From NCBI GenBank assembly GCA_913055695.1, contig CAJXKF010000005.1:124001-188000 (forward strand): a stretch of 64,000 nt of DNA, given 5' to 3'. The position numbers and the translations under genes were made by a program. This stretch comes from an uncultured Methylophaga sp. Lineage in GTDB: Bacteria > Pseudomonadota > Gammaproteobacteria > Nitrosococcales > Methylophagaceae. The notes beneath the pieces are model-generated. The model ran no database searches and was not told where the DNA came from. It saw only the letters and a list, made by a program, of their open reading frames with translations. Positions 31,331 to 42,178 of the stretch are shown piece by piece; within the stretch, counting starts at the first letter, position 1; each line of letters begins with the position of its first letter.

Positions 31331-32793
31331 TGGCTGATTTATCCGCATTTCCGTCGCGAATGGTATTGCTCGACTGTGAGACCACAGGAGGTCGTGCCAG
31401 TCGAGACCGTATGACCGAGCTGGCGCTGATACAGGTCGATGATGGTGTGGTGGTAGATCGCTGGCAGACATTGATCAATCCCGGCATCGCCATTCCGCCC
31501 TGGATTACACGCCTCACCGGCATCAGCAACCCGATGGTGGAAGAGGCACCGCTGTTTGAAGACATTGCCAGCGAATTGTTTGAGCGCCTGCAGGATCGGG
31601 TCATCGTCGCCCACAACGCGCGGTTTGATTACAGTTTTCTCAAACAGTCTTTTCAGCGCAGCGGTTTTCAGTTCAACAGTAAAACCCTGTGCTCAGTCAG
31701 ACTGAGCCGCAAGCTGTATCCTCAGCATCGTTATCACGGCCTGGATCGCATTATCGAAAGACTCGGCATCGAAATCGATGAGCGCCACCGGGCCATGGCC
31801 GATACCGAAGTCATTCTGGCCTTTTTTCAACATGTCAGTGAACATTTCCCTGCGCAAGAGATTGAGGCAGTCTGCAAACAGCTGCTGAAACGCCCGAGTC
31901 TGCCCAGTCATATCAGCCAGGAACAGATTGATGCCCTGCCCGACTTGCCCGGCATTTACCGTTTTCTCGACGCGGAAGGCGTGCCGCTGTATATCGGTAA
32001 GTCGGTCAATATCCGTGAGCGGGTCTTAAGCCACTTCAGTCAGGACCACCAGAATTCGAAAGAGCTCGATATCAGTAAGGCCCTGCATCATATCGAGTTC
32101 GAACAGACGCCATCAGATTTTGGTGCGCAGTTGCTGGAAAACACCGAAATCAAACAATTCTCGCCCCGTTTCAACCGCCGTCAAACCAAAAGCAAAACCC
32201 TCTACCAGATCTCGCTGACAGAGAATGCTGAAGGCTTACTGCTGACTGAAGTTGTGGCAACCGATATGACCGCGATCGAGGATATTACCCGCCGCTACGG
32301 TCTGTTTCGCAGCCGTAAACAGGCGCAGAACAGCTTACTGGAACTGATACAAACGCATCAGCTGTGTCAGAAACTCTGTGGTCTGGAAAAACGTCAGAAA
32401 GGCGCCTGTTTCGGCTTCCAGCTCAGAAAATGCAAGGGTGCCTGCTGTGGTAAAGAGAGTGCTCTCAGCTACAACCTGCGTCTCAAAATGGCACTGGATA
32501 GTCTGAAAAATCAACAATGGCCCTGGCCCGGTCCGGTTCTCATCGAAGAGCATCCGCTACATCAGGACTGGGATTCTGTTCACTATCATCTGGTTGACCA
32601 GTGGCGCTACCTGGGCCAGGTCGAAGATGAGACTGACTGCCAGCAGCTGCTGACTAAAAATCAGCTTAACCCGGCTTATTTCGACCGCGACAGCTACAAA
32701 ATACTGGTGCGCTTTCTGCTCAATCCGGACAGACAGAAACACCAGCGTCTGGTCATAAAACCTCTTTCTTTGGATCAAACGGAGCTTGTCTGA
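31330..32793 (+). CDS. DnaQ-like exonuclease fused to GIY-YIG (Cho/UvrC-like) nuclease
   Basis: Two-nuclease fusion, 487 residues. The N-terminal DEDDh domain (about 12-170) has LLDCETTGG, AHNARFDYSFL and HRAMADTEV. The GIY-YIG domain begins at about 200, with GIY at 208-210 and LYIGKS at 221-226 as in UvrC N termini. The C-terminal stretch GACFGFQLRKCKGACCG is the cysteine-rich UvrC/Cho-like region. It is likely a nucleotide-excision or end-processing nuclease, but the substrate of these fusions is not established. Translation is coupled to DUF2256 upstream and DUF3429 downstream. Confidence 0.9.
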   Translation: MADLSAFPSRMVLLDCETTGGRASRDRMTELALIQVDDGVVVDRWQTLINPGIAIPPWITRLTGISNPMVEEAPLFEDIASELFERLQDRVIVAHNARFDYSFLKQSFQRSGFQFNSKTLCSVRLSRKLYPQHRYHGLDRIIERLGIEIDERHRAMADTEVILAFFQHVSEHFPAQEIEAVCKQLLKRPSLPSHISQEQIDALPDLPGIYRFLDAEGVPLYIGKSVNIRERVLSHFSQDHQNSKELDISKALHHIEFEQTPSDFGAQLLENTEIKQFSPRFNRRQTKSKTLYQISLTENAEGLLLTEVVATDMTAIEDITRRYGLFRSRKQAQNSLLELIQTHQLCQKLCGLEKRQKGACFGFQLRKCKGACCGKESALSYNLRLKMALDSLKNQQWPWPGPVLIEEHPLHQDWDSVHYHLVDQWRYLGQVEDETDCQQLLTKNQLNPAYFDRDSYKILVRFLLNPDRQKHQRLVIKPLSLDQTELV

Positions 32794-33188
32794 TGAAAAC
32801 ACACCATCGCTACCTGGGTTATGCCGGCCTGATCCCCTTTGTTGTAATGGCGATTTTCAGTCTGTTCGACAGCCGTCATGCCGAGATTTTTCTACTGGAT
32901 TATGCCGCGCTGATTTTCAGTTTTCTCGGCGGCATACTGTGGAGTTTGAGTATAAAAGAACCAATGCCGGCGCATGTGTCCCTGGTCTCAGTCAGCGCCA
33001 TGCTCTGGGCCTGGTTATGGTTGCTCACTCCGGCCTATAACTGGTTCTGGCTGGCAGCCCTGTCGTATGTGGCTTTATGGTTATACGAATGGTTTCTGCT
33101 GAGACGCTTCATTGCGCATGACTTTCTGATCCTGCGCGGTCAACTCAGCCTGATTGCCGCGCTCTCACTGGTACTGGCCAATTTCTGA
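32793..33188 (+). CDS. DUF3429 membrane protein
   Basis: Integral membrane protein of 131 residues with about four to five hydrophobic helices and a conserved DYAALIFSFLGGILWSL segment typical of DUF3429. Function unknown. It is repeatedly found beside FeS-type photolyase genes in marine proteobacteria. Overlaps its neighbours by single bases at both ends, so it belongs to the same operon. Confidence 0.82.
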   Translation: MKTHHRYLGYAGLIPFVVMAIFSLFDSRHAEIFLLDYAALIFSFLGGILWSLSIKEPMPAHVSLVSVSAMLWAWLWLLTPAYNWFWLAALSYVALWLYEWFLLRRFIAHDFLILRGQLSLIAALSLVLANF

Positions 33189-34735
33189 TGCGCCTCAATC
33201 TGATCCTGGGCGATCAACTTAACCGTGACAGCCTGCTGTTTGAAGATGTCGACAAAGATCAGGATCAGTTCTGGATGGCCGAAGTGCTTAATGCTTCCAG
33301 TGAGACGCCGTCCAGCAAGCAACGCAGCGTGCTGTTTCTGTCTGCGATGCGGCATTTTGCCCAGTCCCTGGACATCGAAGGTTTCAACTTACATTACGCC
33401 ACCTTAAGTGACGGTTATCAGAGCTTCAACCAAGCCCTCTCAGACACGCTGAAACAGCAGAGTATCAGCCATATCCGCTGCGTATTGCCGGGTGATGTTG
33501 CCGTGATGCAGGAACTGGCTGACTGCTGTCAGCGCCACCAGCTTGAAATTGAATGGCTGGCCGATAATCACTTCATCAGCCGCCGCGGCGAGTTCAAACA
33601 GTGGATGCAGGACCGGCGCCAACCCAGAATGGAGCACTGGTACCGGCATTTGCGGCAGGACCGGCAGATCCTGATGGATGATAATAATGAGCCAGAAGGC
33701 GGCCAGTGGAATTTTGATAAGGATAACCGCAAAACCTTCGGTAAAAGTGGTCCTGACGCTGTGCCTGAGCCTGTCGAGTTCAGACCTGATGCCATCACAC
33801 GGGCAGTCATTAACGATATTGAACAATTCCTGCCGGATTTACCGGGTGAGATTGAGGAATTCAACTGGCCGGTCAACCGTGAACAGGCACTGAAGCAACT
33901 GGATGATTTTATCGCTAGGCGTTTGCCACAGTTCGGTGATTTTCAGGATGCCATGTGGACCGGGCAACCGTTTCTCTATCATGCCCGACTGTCAGGCTGT
34001 CTCAACCTGAAACTGTTGCACCCAATGGAAGTCATTGAGGTAGCTGAAAAAGCCTACCGGGATAAGAAAGCACCACTCAATGCGGTCGAGGGCTTTATCC
34101 GTCAGATTCTGGGCTGGCGTGAATATGTCCGTGGTCTTTACTGGTATTACCGTGACAACTGGCTGGACTATAACGCCCTGGATTATGACCGGGAACTGCC
34201 CGGTTTTTACTGGAACGCCAAGACCGATATGACCTGTATGCGCGAATCGATATCGCAAGTGCTCAGTTACGGTTATGGCCATCATATACAGAGACTGATG
34301 GTCACCGGTCTTTTTTCTTTGTTATGGGGTACCAGACCGGAACAGATTCACCGTTGGTATCTCGGCATGTATATCGATGCCGTGGCCTGGGTGGAAATTC
34401 CCAACACCATCGGCATGAGCCAGTATGCCGATGGCGGCATCGTCGGCTCCAAACCCTATATTGCCAGCGGTGCCTATATCAAACGCATGTCCAACTACTG
34501 CGATGACTGCCAGTTTAATCCCAAGCAGGCCAGTGGCGATAAAGCCTGCCCGTTCACCACCCTGTATTGGTCGTTTATTGATCATCATCAGAACTGGTTG
34601 TCGCGTAATCCGCGGCTGGGAATGCAGGTACGGAACTGGGACAATAAAAGCGATGACGAAAAGCAGGCGATTCGCGAACGCAGCAACTGGCTGTATCAAC
34701 ACCTGGATCAATCTGGCTATAAGGAGCAGGGATGA
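33188..34735 (+). CDS. FeS-BCP cryptochrome/photolyase family protein (PhrB-like)
   Basis: COG3046 photolyase-related protein, 515 residues, of the clade that includes bacterial (6-4) photolyases carrying a 4Fe-4S cluster and a ribolumazine antenna. N-terminal LILGDQLNRDS differs from class I enzymes. The FeS cysteines are candidates in DMTCMRES, SNYCDDCQFNP and KACPFTTLYWSF, four in total as expected. FAD-binding C-terminal region includes GYGHHIQRLMVTGLF. It probably repairs (6-4) photoproducts, though specificity is inferred from family. Overlaps phrA by 4 bases (ATGA). Confidence 0.9.
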   Translation: MRLNLILGDQLNRDSLLFEDVDKDQDQFWMAEVLNASSETPSSKQRSVLFLSAMRHFAQSLDIEGFNLHYATLSDGYQSFNQALSDTLKQQSISHIRCVLPGDVAVMQELADCCQRHQLEIEWLADNHFISRRGEFKQWMQDRRQPRMEHWYRHLRQDRQILMDDNNEPEGGQWNFDKDNRKTFGKSGPDAVPEPVEFRPDAITRAVINDIEQFLPDLPGEIEEFNWPVNREQALKQLDDFIARRLPQFGDFQDAMWTGQPFLYHARLSGCLNLKLLHPMEVIEVAEKAYRDKKAPLNAVEGFIRQILGWREYVRGLYWYYRDNWLDYNALDYDRELPGFYWNAKTDMTCMRESISQVLSYGYGHHIQRLMVTGLFSLLWGTRPEQIHRWYLGMYIDAVAWVEIPNTIGMSQYADGGIVGSKPYIASGAYIKRMSNYCDDCQFNPKQASGDKACPFTTLYWSFIDHHQNWLSRNPRLGMQVRNWDNKSDDEKQAIRERSNWLYQHLDQSGYKEQG

Positions 34736-36129
34736 CAACAACACAACTGGTCTGGCTGAGAAATGACTTGAGACTGGATGACAATCCGGCTTTATATCTC
34801 GCCCGGCAACAGGGCGATATTGAGGTGGTGTTTGTGGCCTGTCCTGACCAGTGGCAGCAGCACGACGAATCCGCTGCCAAGCAGGGGCTCAAAGCCGATA
34901 GTCTGAAAGATATACAACAACAGCTGGCCGCTAAAGGCATACCGTTTCACCTGCTGGAAACACCGCTGTTTGCCGACGTTCCTGCGCTGTTAGTGGATTT
35001 CTGCCAGTCTCATCAATTCACTGCCATCTGGTTTAACCAGGAAACGCCGCTGGACGAACGGCGCCGGGATCAGGCCGTGGTGGAAACATTCACTGAAGCC
35101 GGTATTGCCTGCCATGCACTGGAAACCGATCTGCTGGTCGCCCTGCCGGTGCTGACCCAGCAGGATGAGCCTTTTAAAGTCTTCACCCCCTACTATCGCC
35201 GCTGGCTGCAAATCCTGCAGGAAACCCAACGGGAACCTTATCTGGCCCCGGAAAAACAGGGCAAAACACTCAAAGTCAATTGGAAAAAGCCCGAATGGGC
35301 CGGTGATTACCGTGACGATATCTGGCCAGCGACTGAAGACAAGATTTTGGAGAAACTGGACAAGTTCTGTCAGAAAAGACTCAAAGCCTATTCAGAGCGG
35401 CGTGATTTTCCGGCGGAACCCGCCACCAGCTTGTTATCACCCTATCTCGCCCTTGGCAGAATCGGCCCGCGTCGGCTGCTGGCGACGATTCAATATCATT
35501 GCAGTGCCCAAAAACTGCACTGGCAGGATAATGTCTGGCTGCAGGAGTTGGCCTGGCGAGATTTTTACCGGCAGTTGCTGCTGCATTTCCCGCGCCTCAG
35601 TATGGAAAAACCATTCAAACCGGAAACCGATCAGGTGATCTGGTCCGATAATGAAGCCGGCTTCAAAGCCTGGTGCGAGGGTAAAACCGGATTCCCGATT
35701 GTCGATGCTGCGATGCGCCAGCTTTTGCAAACCGGCTGGATGCATAACCGGCTAAGAATGATTACGGCCAGTTTTCTCAGCAAGCTGCTGTTAATCGACT
35801 GGCGCCGTGGCGAACAATTTTTTATGCAGCATCTGATTGATGGTGAATTTGCCGCCAATAATGGCGGCTGGCAATGGAGTGCTTCGACCGGCTGCGATGC
35901 CGCGCCCTACTTCAGAGTATTCAACCCCACACGTCAGTCGGAACGTTTTGATCCGGAAGGGGAATTTATCCGTCGGTTTGTGCCGGAACTGGCAGATCTC
36001 AGCAACAAACATATTCACGATCCGAGCGACGAGCAACGCTCAAAACTGGCTTATCCGTCACCGGTCATAGACTACAAGCCGGCCCGCAAACAGGCGATCG
36101 AAGCCTTTGCCGATCTGAAAAACAGCTGA
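34732..36129 (+). CDS. phrA: Deoxyribodipyrimidine photolyase, class I (CPD)
   Basis: Light-driven repair of cyclobutane pyrimidine dimers. 465 residues. N-terminal antenna domain starts LVWLRNDLRLDDNPAL. The FAD domain has WQDNVWLQELAWRDFYRQLL, FPIVDAAMRQLLQTGWMHNRLRM and the C-terminal WQWSASTGCDAAPYFRVFNP signature, all typical of class I photolyases. Pairs with the FeS photolyase so that both main UV lesions are covered. Confidence 0.95.
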   Translation: MTTTQLVWLRNDLRLDDNPALYLARQQGDIEVVFVACPDQWQQHDESAAKQGLKADSLKDIQQQLAAKGIPFHLLETPLFADVPALLVDFCQSHQFTAIWFNQETPLDERRRDQAVVETFTEAGIACHALETDLLVALPVLTQQDEPFKVFTPYYRRWLQILQETQREPYLAPEKQGKTLKVNWKKPEWAGDYRDDIWPATEDKILEKLDKFCQKRLKAYSERRDFPAEPATSLLSPYLALGRIGPRRLLATIQYHCSAQKLHWQDNVWLQELAWRDFYRQLLLHFPRLSMEKPFKPETDQVIWSDNEAGFKAWCEGKTGFPIVDAAMRQLLQTGWMHNRLRMITASFLSKLLLIDWRRGEQFFMQHLIDGEFAANNGGWQWSASTGCDAAPYFRVFNPTRQSERFDPEGEFIRRFVPELADLSNKHIHDPSDEQRSKLAYPSPVIDYKPARKQAIEAFADLKNS

Positions 36130-36188
36130 CTTTCGCCCTGTTAAGCCAATGTGGTATCTTCAGCGCTTATTTTGCCTGATAGATACGT

Positions 36189-37586
36189 ATGGCTCATCCT
36201 CAATTACACGGTTATCTGGATCCGTCACTACCCGCGCTGGATGCGGCCACTATCAGTGAACTGAACCAGCATGCGGCTCAGGATCTGGCCAAACGTTCCA
36301 TCCCCGGTGGACTGATAGTCTTGCTGGCGCTACTGATCTCGGCCATCGCCTCGCCGATAATGAACGGTAGCTGCAGCCTTATCTGCGCTTTATTTACCGT
36401 GATGACACTGGTCGTTCTGCTTCGACTTTTCAGTATTCGTCTGCTGTTCAAACAGCAAATCAGTCTGCAAAACTGGCGCCGTCTCAGCTATGTCATGTTC
36501 TCCGTCTCTGCTGCAGTCTGGGGCTTTTATGTCGCGGCCAGCTTTTATCTGTTTCAGAACATCACTATCAACATGGTTATCATGATGTTCACTATTGGCA
36601 TTGCTGCCGGTTCTGCGACCAGCCTGTTTATCTGGAAACGCATGACCCAAATCTATCTGCTGCTGATTTTTCTGCCGATAATATCCGTGGTGTTTTTTCA
36701 GTGGAATGCCCTGACCGCCAGTCTGATATTCGGTTTATCAGCTTATCTGGTTTTTCTGCTGGTTCAGGCCAAACGCGCCAATACTGAATACTGGCGGGCA
36801 CTGTGCGTTAATAAGTTATTGCAAAAACAGACTGATGAACTGGTGGCCGCCAAGGAGCAGGCGGAAAAAGCCAGTCAGGCCAAAACCGAATTTTTGTCGA
36901 GCATGAGCCATGAACTCAGAACCCCGCTCAATGCCATCCTCGGCTTTACCCAACTGCTGGCGACTGATCCGGAATCCCCACCGACCCGGCAGCAGAAAGA
37001 CAGCCTGAATCATATTCTCAAAGCGAGTAACCATTTACTGACGCTGATCAATCAGGTGCTGGATTTATCGAAAGTCGAGTCCGGCAAACTGGAACTGAAC
37101 CTGACTGAACTGCATATCGGTAAGCTGGTCGACGACTGCCTGCCACTGATCAAAACCCTGGCTGACGAAAAAGCGGTATCGCTGAATATCTCTGCTGCAC
37201 CGGAGACCCTTGTGATCGCTGATGCGATGCGGCTGAAACAGGTTTTGCTTAATCTGCTCAATAATGGCGTTAAGTACAATCGCAAAGGCGGCACACTGTC
37301 ATTGAGCTATGACAGGCTGGGAGATCATCTGCGGGTCAGAATCAGGGATAGCGGTATCGGTATTTCCGAGAAACATCAGGAAATGATGTTCCGCTCTTTC
37401 TCAAGATTAGGTCAGGAAAACTCGACGACTGAAGGCAGCGGCGTGGGTCTGGTGATCACCAAAAACCTGCTGGAAGCCATGAACGGGAAGCTCGACTTCG
37501 ACAGTCAGAAAAACCGGGGTTCCACTTTCTGGTTCGACCTGCCACTGGCATCATCATCCCTTAATCAGCCTGTTTCAGTTGCCTGA
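36189..37586 (+). CDS. Membrane sensor histidine kinase
   Basis: Orphan hybrid-less histidine kinase, 465 residues. About six membrane helices occupy residues 35-200; a short coiled linker follows ([21 protein letters not shown]). HisKA H-box [17 protein letters not shown] is near residue 240. HATPase_c boxes: [12 protein letters not shown] (N), IRDSGIGIS (G1) and GSGVGLVI (G2). No periplasmic sensor of note and no adjacent response regulator. The 3' end overlaps the chemoreceptor gene by 26 bases, convergently. Confidence 0.9.
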   Translation: MAHPQLHGYLDPSLPALDAATISELNQHAAQDLAKRSIPGGLIVLLALLISAIASPIMNGSCSLICALFTVMTLVVLLRLFSIRLLFKQQISLQNWRRLSYVMFSVSAAVWGFYVAASFYLFQNITINMVIMMFTIGIAAGSATSLFIWKRMTQIYLLLIFLPIISVVFFQWNALTASLIFGLSAYLVFLLVQAKRANTEYWRALCVNKLLQKQTDELVAAKEQAEKASQAKTEFLSSMSHELRTPLNAILGFTQLLATDPESPPTRQQKDSLNHILKASNHLLTLINQVLDLSKVESGKLELNLTELHIGKLVDDCLPLIKTLADEKAVSLNISAAPETLVIADAMRLKQVLLNLLNNGVKYNRKGGTLSLSYDRLGDHLRVRIRDSGIGISEKHQEMMFRSFSRLGQENSTTEGSGVGLVITKNLLEAMNGKLDFDSQKNRGSTFWFDLPLASSSLNQPVSVA

Positions 37587-39504
37587 CCAGTTGTTCCAGC
37601 GTGCGGCTGATGCGGGTCAGCCCTTGCCCGGCCTGATTGATATCGCTGACATAAAGATCCACCTGCTGGGAGTCGAGTTTGATTTGCTCTGTGGTGCGGG
37701 CAATCTCATCTACCGTGGTGGTCTGTTCCCGGGTGGCGGCGGCGATGGCGGCATTGATCTCATTGATGTTTCTGATTGCCAGAACCACCGGTTCCATCGC
37801 TGAACGCGCCATGGCAGTCTGTCTGGCACAGTCTGTTGCCGCCAGGCTCTGACGGCTGACGATGGCAGTGGCTTCACTACCGGAGCTGGTGAGTTGCTCG
37901 ATAATGCTGCGGATTTCTTCGGTCGATTGTGTGGTTCGGGATGCCAGCTGCCGCACTTCATCTGCCACAACCGCAAAACCGCGACCATGTTCACCGGCAC
38001 GGGCGGCTTCAATAGCTGCATTCAACGCCAGCAGATTGGTCTGTTCAGCAACGCCCTGGATGACTTCCAGCATGGCACGGATGTTATTACCGTTTTGCTC
38101 CAGCTTGCTCATCACCTTCTCTACCTCCATCAGATCCGCGGCCAGTTTTTCACTGGCTTGTGTCGCTTCACTCAGGGTCTGGCGTGCGGTCTGGGTTGCC
38201 TGATTCGCATCACTGGCAGATCTTGATGCCTGGCTGGCATTATCTGCCACTTCCTTGAAAGAATAGGACAGTTCGGTCACCGCGGTAGCGACCTGGTCGG
38301 TGGCATTGTGCTGCTGACGGCTTAATTCTGAAGTCGACGCCGATATGCCTTGCATCGACTCACTGGCACTGGTGACGCTCTGAGCCTGTGCTTCCAGTTT
38401 GGCAATGAGTTCCGCCAGATAAGCCTGCAGATGATTGGCGGAATCCGCCACTGAGCGGGTCTCATCAAAACGACTCTCCAGCGTTAAAGTCTGATCGAAA
38501 TTCCCTTTCTGCATGCCCCGGAAAAAAGCTTCCAGATTCAACAGGGACGTCAGGGTCAGCTTTTGCAGTAATGCCTGCAGGCTGACCGCAATCACAATCA
38601 GCACGACGGCCACCAGCATGGCCCAGCGTACCTGACTGGTGATGCTGCTTTTAATCTCGACGATTTGCTGCTGCAAACGGTCAAGCGTGCTCTGTAAAGT
38701 CAGAATCTGCTGATTGAGCGCTGCCCTGCTGTCTTCAACCTGCTGCATCAAACTGAGGGTGTTGGCGATTTCCTTGTCATAACGCCGGGTCAGGCTCTCT
38801 AAAGAGGCGATGCTGACCTCGCCAATTTCATCCGGCTCCTTGGGGATTAGAGACATGTCATCGACTTCGGTAAAAATCCCGAACCGCGGCATCGATGCCA
38901 GTTTGGCAACAAGTGCCGCGAATGTCTGATTCTGAGCCAGCAATGCCTGATGTTGGGCGTCATTCTGTTGTTCAAAGAAGGCCTGCCGCTGGTGTGACAG
39001 CTGGTTCAGGCTCTGGCCCATTGCTGCCAGCGTAGACAGAAACACAAGCTGTTGATCACGGAACTGATAATCTGCCTGCTCGGCATATTTGACCAGCATA
39101 CCGATATCTCCAGCCCTTTCCCGCTCATTGTTAATCAGCAATGTCTGAGGGTTAGCAGCCAATTTGCCCGCCGCCCGCACATCCTGCACACTGAGCTGCA
39201 ATTGACTGATGGCTTCATGAATCTGCTGATTTTCTTTATCGCTCAGCCAGGTGAATGACTGTTCGCTGAGGGTGGTGAGCTTGTCTTCCGCTGCCTGCAA
39301 TAAATCCGCCTGACCACTGGCAAGATAGCGTTCCAGCAGAATGCGGACGTCAATATCAAAGGTATTGCGGTAGTGCTGAAATCCAGTAGCAATCTGGTAG
39401 GGTTTATCCAGTTGTCGCCAGCCCCACACAGCTGTCAATGCTGACAGGATCAGTAACGCGACAATGGAAAAGGTAATAAGACGTGAGACAAGAGACAGTT
39501 TCAT
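37561..39504 (-). CDS. Methyl-accepting chemotaxis protein
   Basis: Chemoreceptor of 647 residues. First membrane helix at about 11-30, a long helical, glutamine-rich periplasmic region (30-290) and a second helix at about 293-313, then HAMP-like segment. The signalling tip is the conserved [35 protein letters not shown]. The ligand is unknown. No C-terminal CheR-tether pentapeptide is seen. No che genes are in the window. Confidence 0.94.
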   Translation of the reverse strand: MKLSLVSRLITFSIVALLILSALTAVWGWRQLDKPYQIATGFQHYRNTFDIDVRILLERYLASGQADLLQAAEDKLTTLSEQSFTWLSDKENQQIHEAISQLQLSVQDVRAAGKLAANPQTLLINNERERAGDIGMLVKYAEQADYQFRDQQLVFLSTLAAMGQSLNQLSHQRQAFFEQQNDAQHQALLAQNQTFAALVAKLASMPRFGIFTEVDDMSLIPKEPDEIGEVSIASLESLTRRYDKEIANTLSLMQQVEDSRAALNQQILTLQSTLDRLQQQIVEIKSSITSQVRWAMLVAVVLIVIAVSLQALLQKLTLTSLLNLEAFFRGMQKGNFDQTLTLESRFDETRSVADSANHLQAYLAELIAKLEAQAQSVTSASESMQGISASTSELSRQQHNATDQVATAVTELSYSFKEVADNASQASRSASDANQATQTARQTLSEATQASEKLAADLMEVEKVMSKLEQNGNNIRAMLEVIQGVAEQTNLLALNAAIEAARAGEHGRGFAVVADEVRQLASRTTQSTEEIRSIIEQLTSSGSEATAIVSRQSLAATDCARQTAMARSAMEPVVLAIRNINEINAAIAAATREQTTTVDEIARTTEQIKLDSQQVDLYVSDINQAGQGLTRISRTLEQLVRQLKQAD

Positions 39505-39561
39505 AGCAGCCGATCACATTCAAAATGCAATCTGCGAGCTTACTGGTCGTCAATGACAAAT

Positions 39562-40632
39562 TTATGACAGGGCGTGCTGCGCCAGCGCCCAGTTCACATG
39601 CTCTCTGACCAAATCAGACGGGTGCGCCTGTTTTTGCTTCAAGGCTTCAATGACTGCCTCTGAAGTCTCGGCATTACCCAGCGCGACGGCAATATTACGC
39701 AGCCAGCATGGATAGCCGATACGGCGAATCGGACTGCCTTCCAACTTCTGCAGAAATTCCTGTTCGGTCCAGCTGAACAAATCAATCAATTGCGGTGCAT
39801 CCAGCCCCTCGCGGGGCAGATAGTCTGATTCCACGGTGGCCTGGGCGTATTTATTCCAGGGACAAACCAGTTGGCAATCATCACAGCCATAGATGCGGTT
39901 ACCCATCAGCGGCCGCAAGGATTCGGGAATCGATCCGCGCAGCTCAATAGTCAGATAGGAAATACAGCGACGGGCATCCAGTTGATACGGCGCCACTATC
40001 GCCTGAGTCGGACAGATATCAATACAGGCGCTACAGCTGCCGCAATGCGGCGTGGTGGCTTCGGTCAGAGGCAATGGCAGATCGGTATAGATCTCGCCCA
40101 GAAAAAAATAAGAGCCGGCTTCACGGCTCAGCACATTGGTGTGCTTGCCAATCCAGCCCAGCCCCGCTTTTTCGGCAATCGCCTTCTCCATCACCGGTGC
40201 ACTGTCGGTAAACACGCGATAACCCATCGGCCCGACTTCTTTTTCCATGTTTGCCGCCAGCCTGGCCAGGCGCTTACGCATCAGTTTGTGATAATCACGC
40301 CCCAGCGCATACCGGGAGATAAATGCCTTACCAGCATCATTAATGACCTGCCAGGGTTCAGCCGCCTCCCCCGGCCAGTAATCCATCCGGACGCTTATCA
40401 CCCTGACTGTGCCCTCAACCAGCAATTCGGGCCGGGTCCGCTTTTCACCGTGCTTATGCATAAAGGCCATTTCGCCATGAAACCCCTTAGCCAGCCAGTT
40501 TTGCAGCTTCTGCTCAGCATCGCGCAGATCGATATCGCTCACCCCCAGTGCCTGAAAGCCCAGAGAACGCGCCCAGCGCTGCATTCTGTCGAGTAATGCC
40601 TGCGATTCGGAGGCTGTGAATTTTTCACTCAT
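39562..40632 (-). CDS. queG: Epoxyqueuosine reductase QueG
   Basis: Cobalamin-dependent iron-sulfur enzyme making queuosine in tRNA. 356 residues. Two 4Fe-4S motifs: CGSCSACIDICPTQAI and CDDCQLVCPWN. Also DSAPVMEKAIAEKAGLGWIGKHTN, the cobalamin-site neighbourhood. A C-terminal HEAT-like segment is present. Divergent from the nnr-tsaE-amiC-mutL operon, the normal gammaproteobacterial arrangement. Confidence 0.96.
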   Translation of the reverse strand: MSEKFTASESQALLDRMQRWARSLGFQALGVSDIDLRDAEQKLQNWLAKGFHGEMAFMHKHGEKRTRPELLVEGTVRVISVRMDYWPGEAAEPWQVINDAGKAFISRYALGRDYHKLMRKRLARLAANMEKEVGPMGYRVFTDSAPVMEKAIAEKAGLGWIGKHTNVLSREAGSYFFLGEIYTDLPLPLTEATTPHCGSCSACIDICPTQAIVAPYQLDARRCISYLTIELRGSIPESLRPLMGNRIYGCDDCQLVCPWNKYAQATVESDYLPREGLDAPQLIDLFSWTEQEFLQKLEGSPIRRIGYPCWLRNIAVALGNAETSEAVIEALKQKQAHPSDLVREHVNWALAQHALS

Positions 40633-40679
40633 GCACGTTATTATAAATCTTTATGCAATGGTAATTGGGACCGGGCTTT

Positions 40680-42167
40680 ATGCTGAATCTGCCGCACGAA
40701 CTGTTTAGTGCTGAACAGACCCGTGAACTCGACCGACTGGTCATTGAACATCACCATATTCCCGGCGCTCAATTGATGGCGCGTGCCGGTGCGGCGGCAT
40801 TGAAAGCGCTGAAATATTTCTGGCCACAGGCAAAACAGATCGTCGTGGTCTGCGGTGGTGGCAATAACGGCGGGGATGGTTATGAGCTGGCGCGGCAGGC
40901 TGTACTCGACAATTACCAGGTCAGTCTGATTGAACTCGGCAAAGTCGAAAAAATGAGCGAGGAAACGCGGGCCGCGCGTGACGCATTAAACGCCGTTGCC
41001 GACGTCATACATCCTTTCGAAAACAGCTTACCCCATGCCGATGTGATTGTAGACACACTGTTTGGCACCGGTCTCGACCGGGATGTTGAAGGCCGATATG
41101 CAAAAGCCATCCAGACGATTGATGCCCATTATCCCACACCGGTTTTATCACTGGATGTGCCTTCTGGTATTCATGCTGACACTGGCAAGGCACTGGGTAG
41201 CGCCGTATCGGCCTCGGTCACACTCAGTTTTATTGGTCTCAATAAAGGCCTGTTTACCGGAGATGCGCCGGATTACTGCGGCCAAATCTGTTTTGACTCA
41301 CTAGAGATCCCGGCTGAAGCCTATCAGGCTGTTCAAGCTGACGCATTGCGTCTTGACCTGTCGCAATACCGGCATCTGCTCAGCCCCCGTCCACGCACAG
41401 CTCACAAGGGAGCCTATGGTCACCTGCTGGTCATTGGTGGTGATAATGGCATGCCCGGCGCTGCACGTGTTGCAGCGGAAGCCGGTGCCCGTGTCGGTAG
41501 CGGATTGACCAGTGTTGCCACCCATTACGCGCATAGTGCCATCTTGAACCAGGCGCGGCCGGAGCTGATGTGTCACGGAATTGAACAGGCGGATGATCTT
41601 GCACCACTCGTGGAAAAAGCCAGTGTTCTGGCAATTGGTCCCGGACTCGGTCAGAGCAGCTGGAGTCAGTCCTTACATAAGGTGATTATGGCATCTGAAC
41701 AGTCCATGGTGGTCGATGCCGATGCACTCAATCTGCTCAGCCACACACCGCAAAAACGCGATAACTGGATTCTGACACCGCATCCCGGTGAAGCGGGCCG
41801 GCTGCTGGCTTGCAGCAGCAGCGAAATTCAAGCCAATCGATTTGAGGCCGTTAAAGCATTGCAGCAGCGCTATGGTGGCGTGATTGTGCTGAAAGGTGCC
41901 GGCACATTGATTTATGATGGCCAGTCTCCTGTGAAGCTCTGTACGGCCGGTAACCCCGGAATGGCTAGCGGCGGCATGGGGGATGCGCTCACCGGTGTGA
42001 TCGCCGGGCTGCTGGCTCAGAAACTGAGCCTGGCGGATGCGGCCTGTCTCGGCGTGCTGCTGCATGCCATGGCAGCCGATAAAGCAGCTGAAGCGTCGGG
42101 CGAACGCGGCATGCTGGCCATGGACTTAATGCCGCATCTGCGGCAACTGGTTAACCTGCGATACTGA
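40680..42167 (+). CDS. nnr: Bifunctional NAD(P)H-hydrate epimerase/dehydratase
   Basis: Repairs hydrated NAD(P)H. A YjeF_N epimerase domain (about 10-215; [18 protein letters not shown]) is fused to an ADP- or ATP-dependent dehydratase domain (about 225-490; [25 protein letters not shown] and [20 protein letters not shown]). The frame could begin at TTG 40665, but the ATG at 40680 sits properly behind GGGA. 495 residues. tsaE follows 11 bases later. Confidence 0.95.
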   Translation: MLNLPHELFSAEQTRELDRLVIEHHHIPGAQLMARAGAAALKALKYFWPQAKQIVVVCGGGNNGGDGYELARQAVLDNYQVSLIELGKVEKMSEETRAARDALNAVADVIHPFENSLPHADVIVDTLFGTGLDRDVEGRYAKAIQTIDAHYPTPVLSLDVPSGIHADTGKALGSAVSASVTLSFIGLNKGLFTGDAPDYCGQICFDSLEIPAEAYQAVQADALRLDLSQYRHLLSPRPRTAHKGAYGHLLVIGGDNGMPGAARVAAEAGARVGSGLTSVATHYAHSAILNQARPELMCHGIEQADDLAPLVEKASVLAIGPGLGQSSWSQSLHKVIMASEQSMVVDADALNLLSHTPQKRDNWILTPHPGEAGRLLACSSSEIQANRFEAVKALQQRYGGVIVLKGAGTLIYDGQSPVKLCTAGNPGMASGGMGDALTGVIAGLLAQKLSLADAACLGVLLHAMAADKAAEASGERGMLAMDLMPHLRQLVNLRY

Positions 42168-42178
42168 GGGAACTCGAT

